Shown here one piece after another: positions 33,347 to 33,430 of a stretch of 33,430 nt of DNA. The translations under genes and the position numbers were made by a program. Each line of letters starts with the position of its first letter. Position 1 is the first letter of the stretch. The notes beneath the pieces are model-generated. The model did not search any database. It worked only from the letters and a program-made list of their open reading frames with translations, and had not been told where the DNA came from. The DNA is from UBA4615 sp049422085 (GTDB taxonomy: Bacteria > Pseudomonadota > Gammaproteobacteria > Burkholderiales > Burkholderiaceae_E), in assembly GCA_049422085.1 (NCBI GenBank), contig JBMSOD010000008.1, forward strand, positions 1 through 33,430, written 5' to 3'.

Positions 33347-33394
33347 ACAACATAGATCTTAGTTTTTTTGCCATTACACTAAAATCGATGTTGT
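33347..33394. repeat. 48-bp imperfect inverted repeat in AT-rich region
   Basis: The arms 33347-33363 and 33378-33394 are 17 bases each and match at 15 positions as inverted copies (ACAACAT...TTAGT against ACTAA...ATGTTGT), around a 14-base T-rich spacer. The sequence is strikingly AT-rich beside high-GC genes. No T-tract follows the right arm, so an intrinsic terminator for the dehydrogenase gene is unlikely; an operator or attenuator of the following gene is favoured. The 25 bases after the dehydrogenase stop hold nothing identifiable. Confidence 0.6.
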
Positions 33395-33430
33395 GCCTAA
33401 AGCCTCTCGCGTCCAAGTCGAACTCCCCGC
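33393..33430 (+). CDS. Possible 5' end of the next gene (truncated)
   Basis: A GTG at 33393, at the right edge of the inverted repeat, opens a frame reading VPKASRVQVELP up to the window end. TAAAAT (33380-33385) just upstream resembles a -10 box, which would make the transcript nearly leaderless. An ATG at 33388 opens a different frame. Twelve codons are too few for recognition, and the call rests only on position and the change to GC-rich sequence. Confidence 0.2.
   Translation, partial: MPKASRVQVELP

Overview
The window is high-GC, densely packed bacterial chromosome. Its gene content and order (ftsY, two M16 peptidases, rsmD, coaD and a YfhL-type ferredoxin, then olsB, ppx and ppk, followed by CaiB-type and Dpp-type catabolic genes) suggest a betaproteobacterium of the order Burkholderiales. 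That placement is inference from protein style and synteny; no rRNA or other decisive marker is present. I see no tRNA, rRNA, CRISPR array, insertion sequence or phage gene.

Layout. (1) Positions 1-2280 are the edge of a probable cell-surface polysaccharide locus: a polysaccharide deacetylase running off the left end, and a divergent BioF2/FemAB-like GNAT protein. A perfect 10-bp inverted repeat lies between them. (2) Positions 2418-11294 hold an R. etli-type L-asparaginase and, convergent to it, a tight seven-gene minus-strand operon: MFS transporter, dipeptide-type binding protein, two permeases, two ATPases, and an aspartoacylase-like M14 deacylase. Four-base ATGA overlaps or gaps of at most 23 bases link the genes. 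Together they suggest uptake and deacylation of an acylated amino acid or small peptide. (3) Positions 11423-12995 carry a secreted SUMF1-fold protein without the catalytic cysteines of formylglycine-generating enzyme, and a thioesterase-like protein. (4) Positions 13029-18403 are a housekeeping block: ftsY, divergent from an active/inactive M16 peptidase pair, then rsmD, coaD and a 2[4Fe-4S] ferredoxin. (5) Positions 18404-23026 look like a phosphate-stress module: olsB (ornithine-lipid synthesis) behind a good Pho-box candidate, and divergent ppx and ppk with a weaker candidate between them. (6) A 15-bp tandem repeat (23066-23170) separates ppk from a stand-alone ThDP enzyme. (7) Positions 24870-33322 are an accessory catabolic locus. 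On the minus strand are a GrdB/PrdB-family protein with cysteine in place of selenocysteine, a CaiB-type CoA-transferase, a YtcJ-type amidohydrolase and a Tat-exported binding protein. Divergent from it are an OFA-like MFS transporter and an acyl-CoA dehydrogenase. The divergent promoter region holds a perfect 17-bp palindrome. (8) The last 108 bases are abruptly AT-rich and contain a 48-bp imperfect inverted repeat that overlaps a possible start of the next gene.

The most unusual content is region 7: a cysteine version of the substrate-reductase subunit known from Clostridial Stickland fermentation, embedded in what looks like an aerobic CoA-dependent degradation cluster. The phosphate-starvation regulatory signals in region 5 are next in interest.
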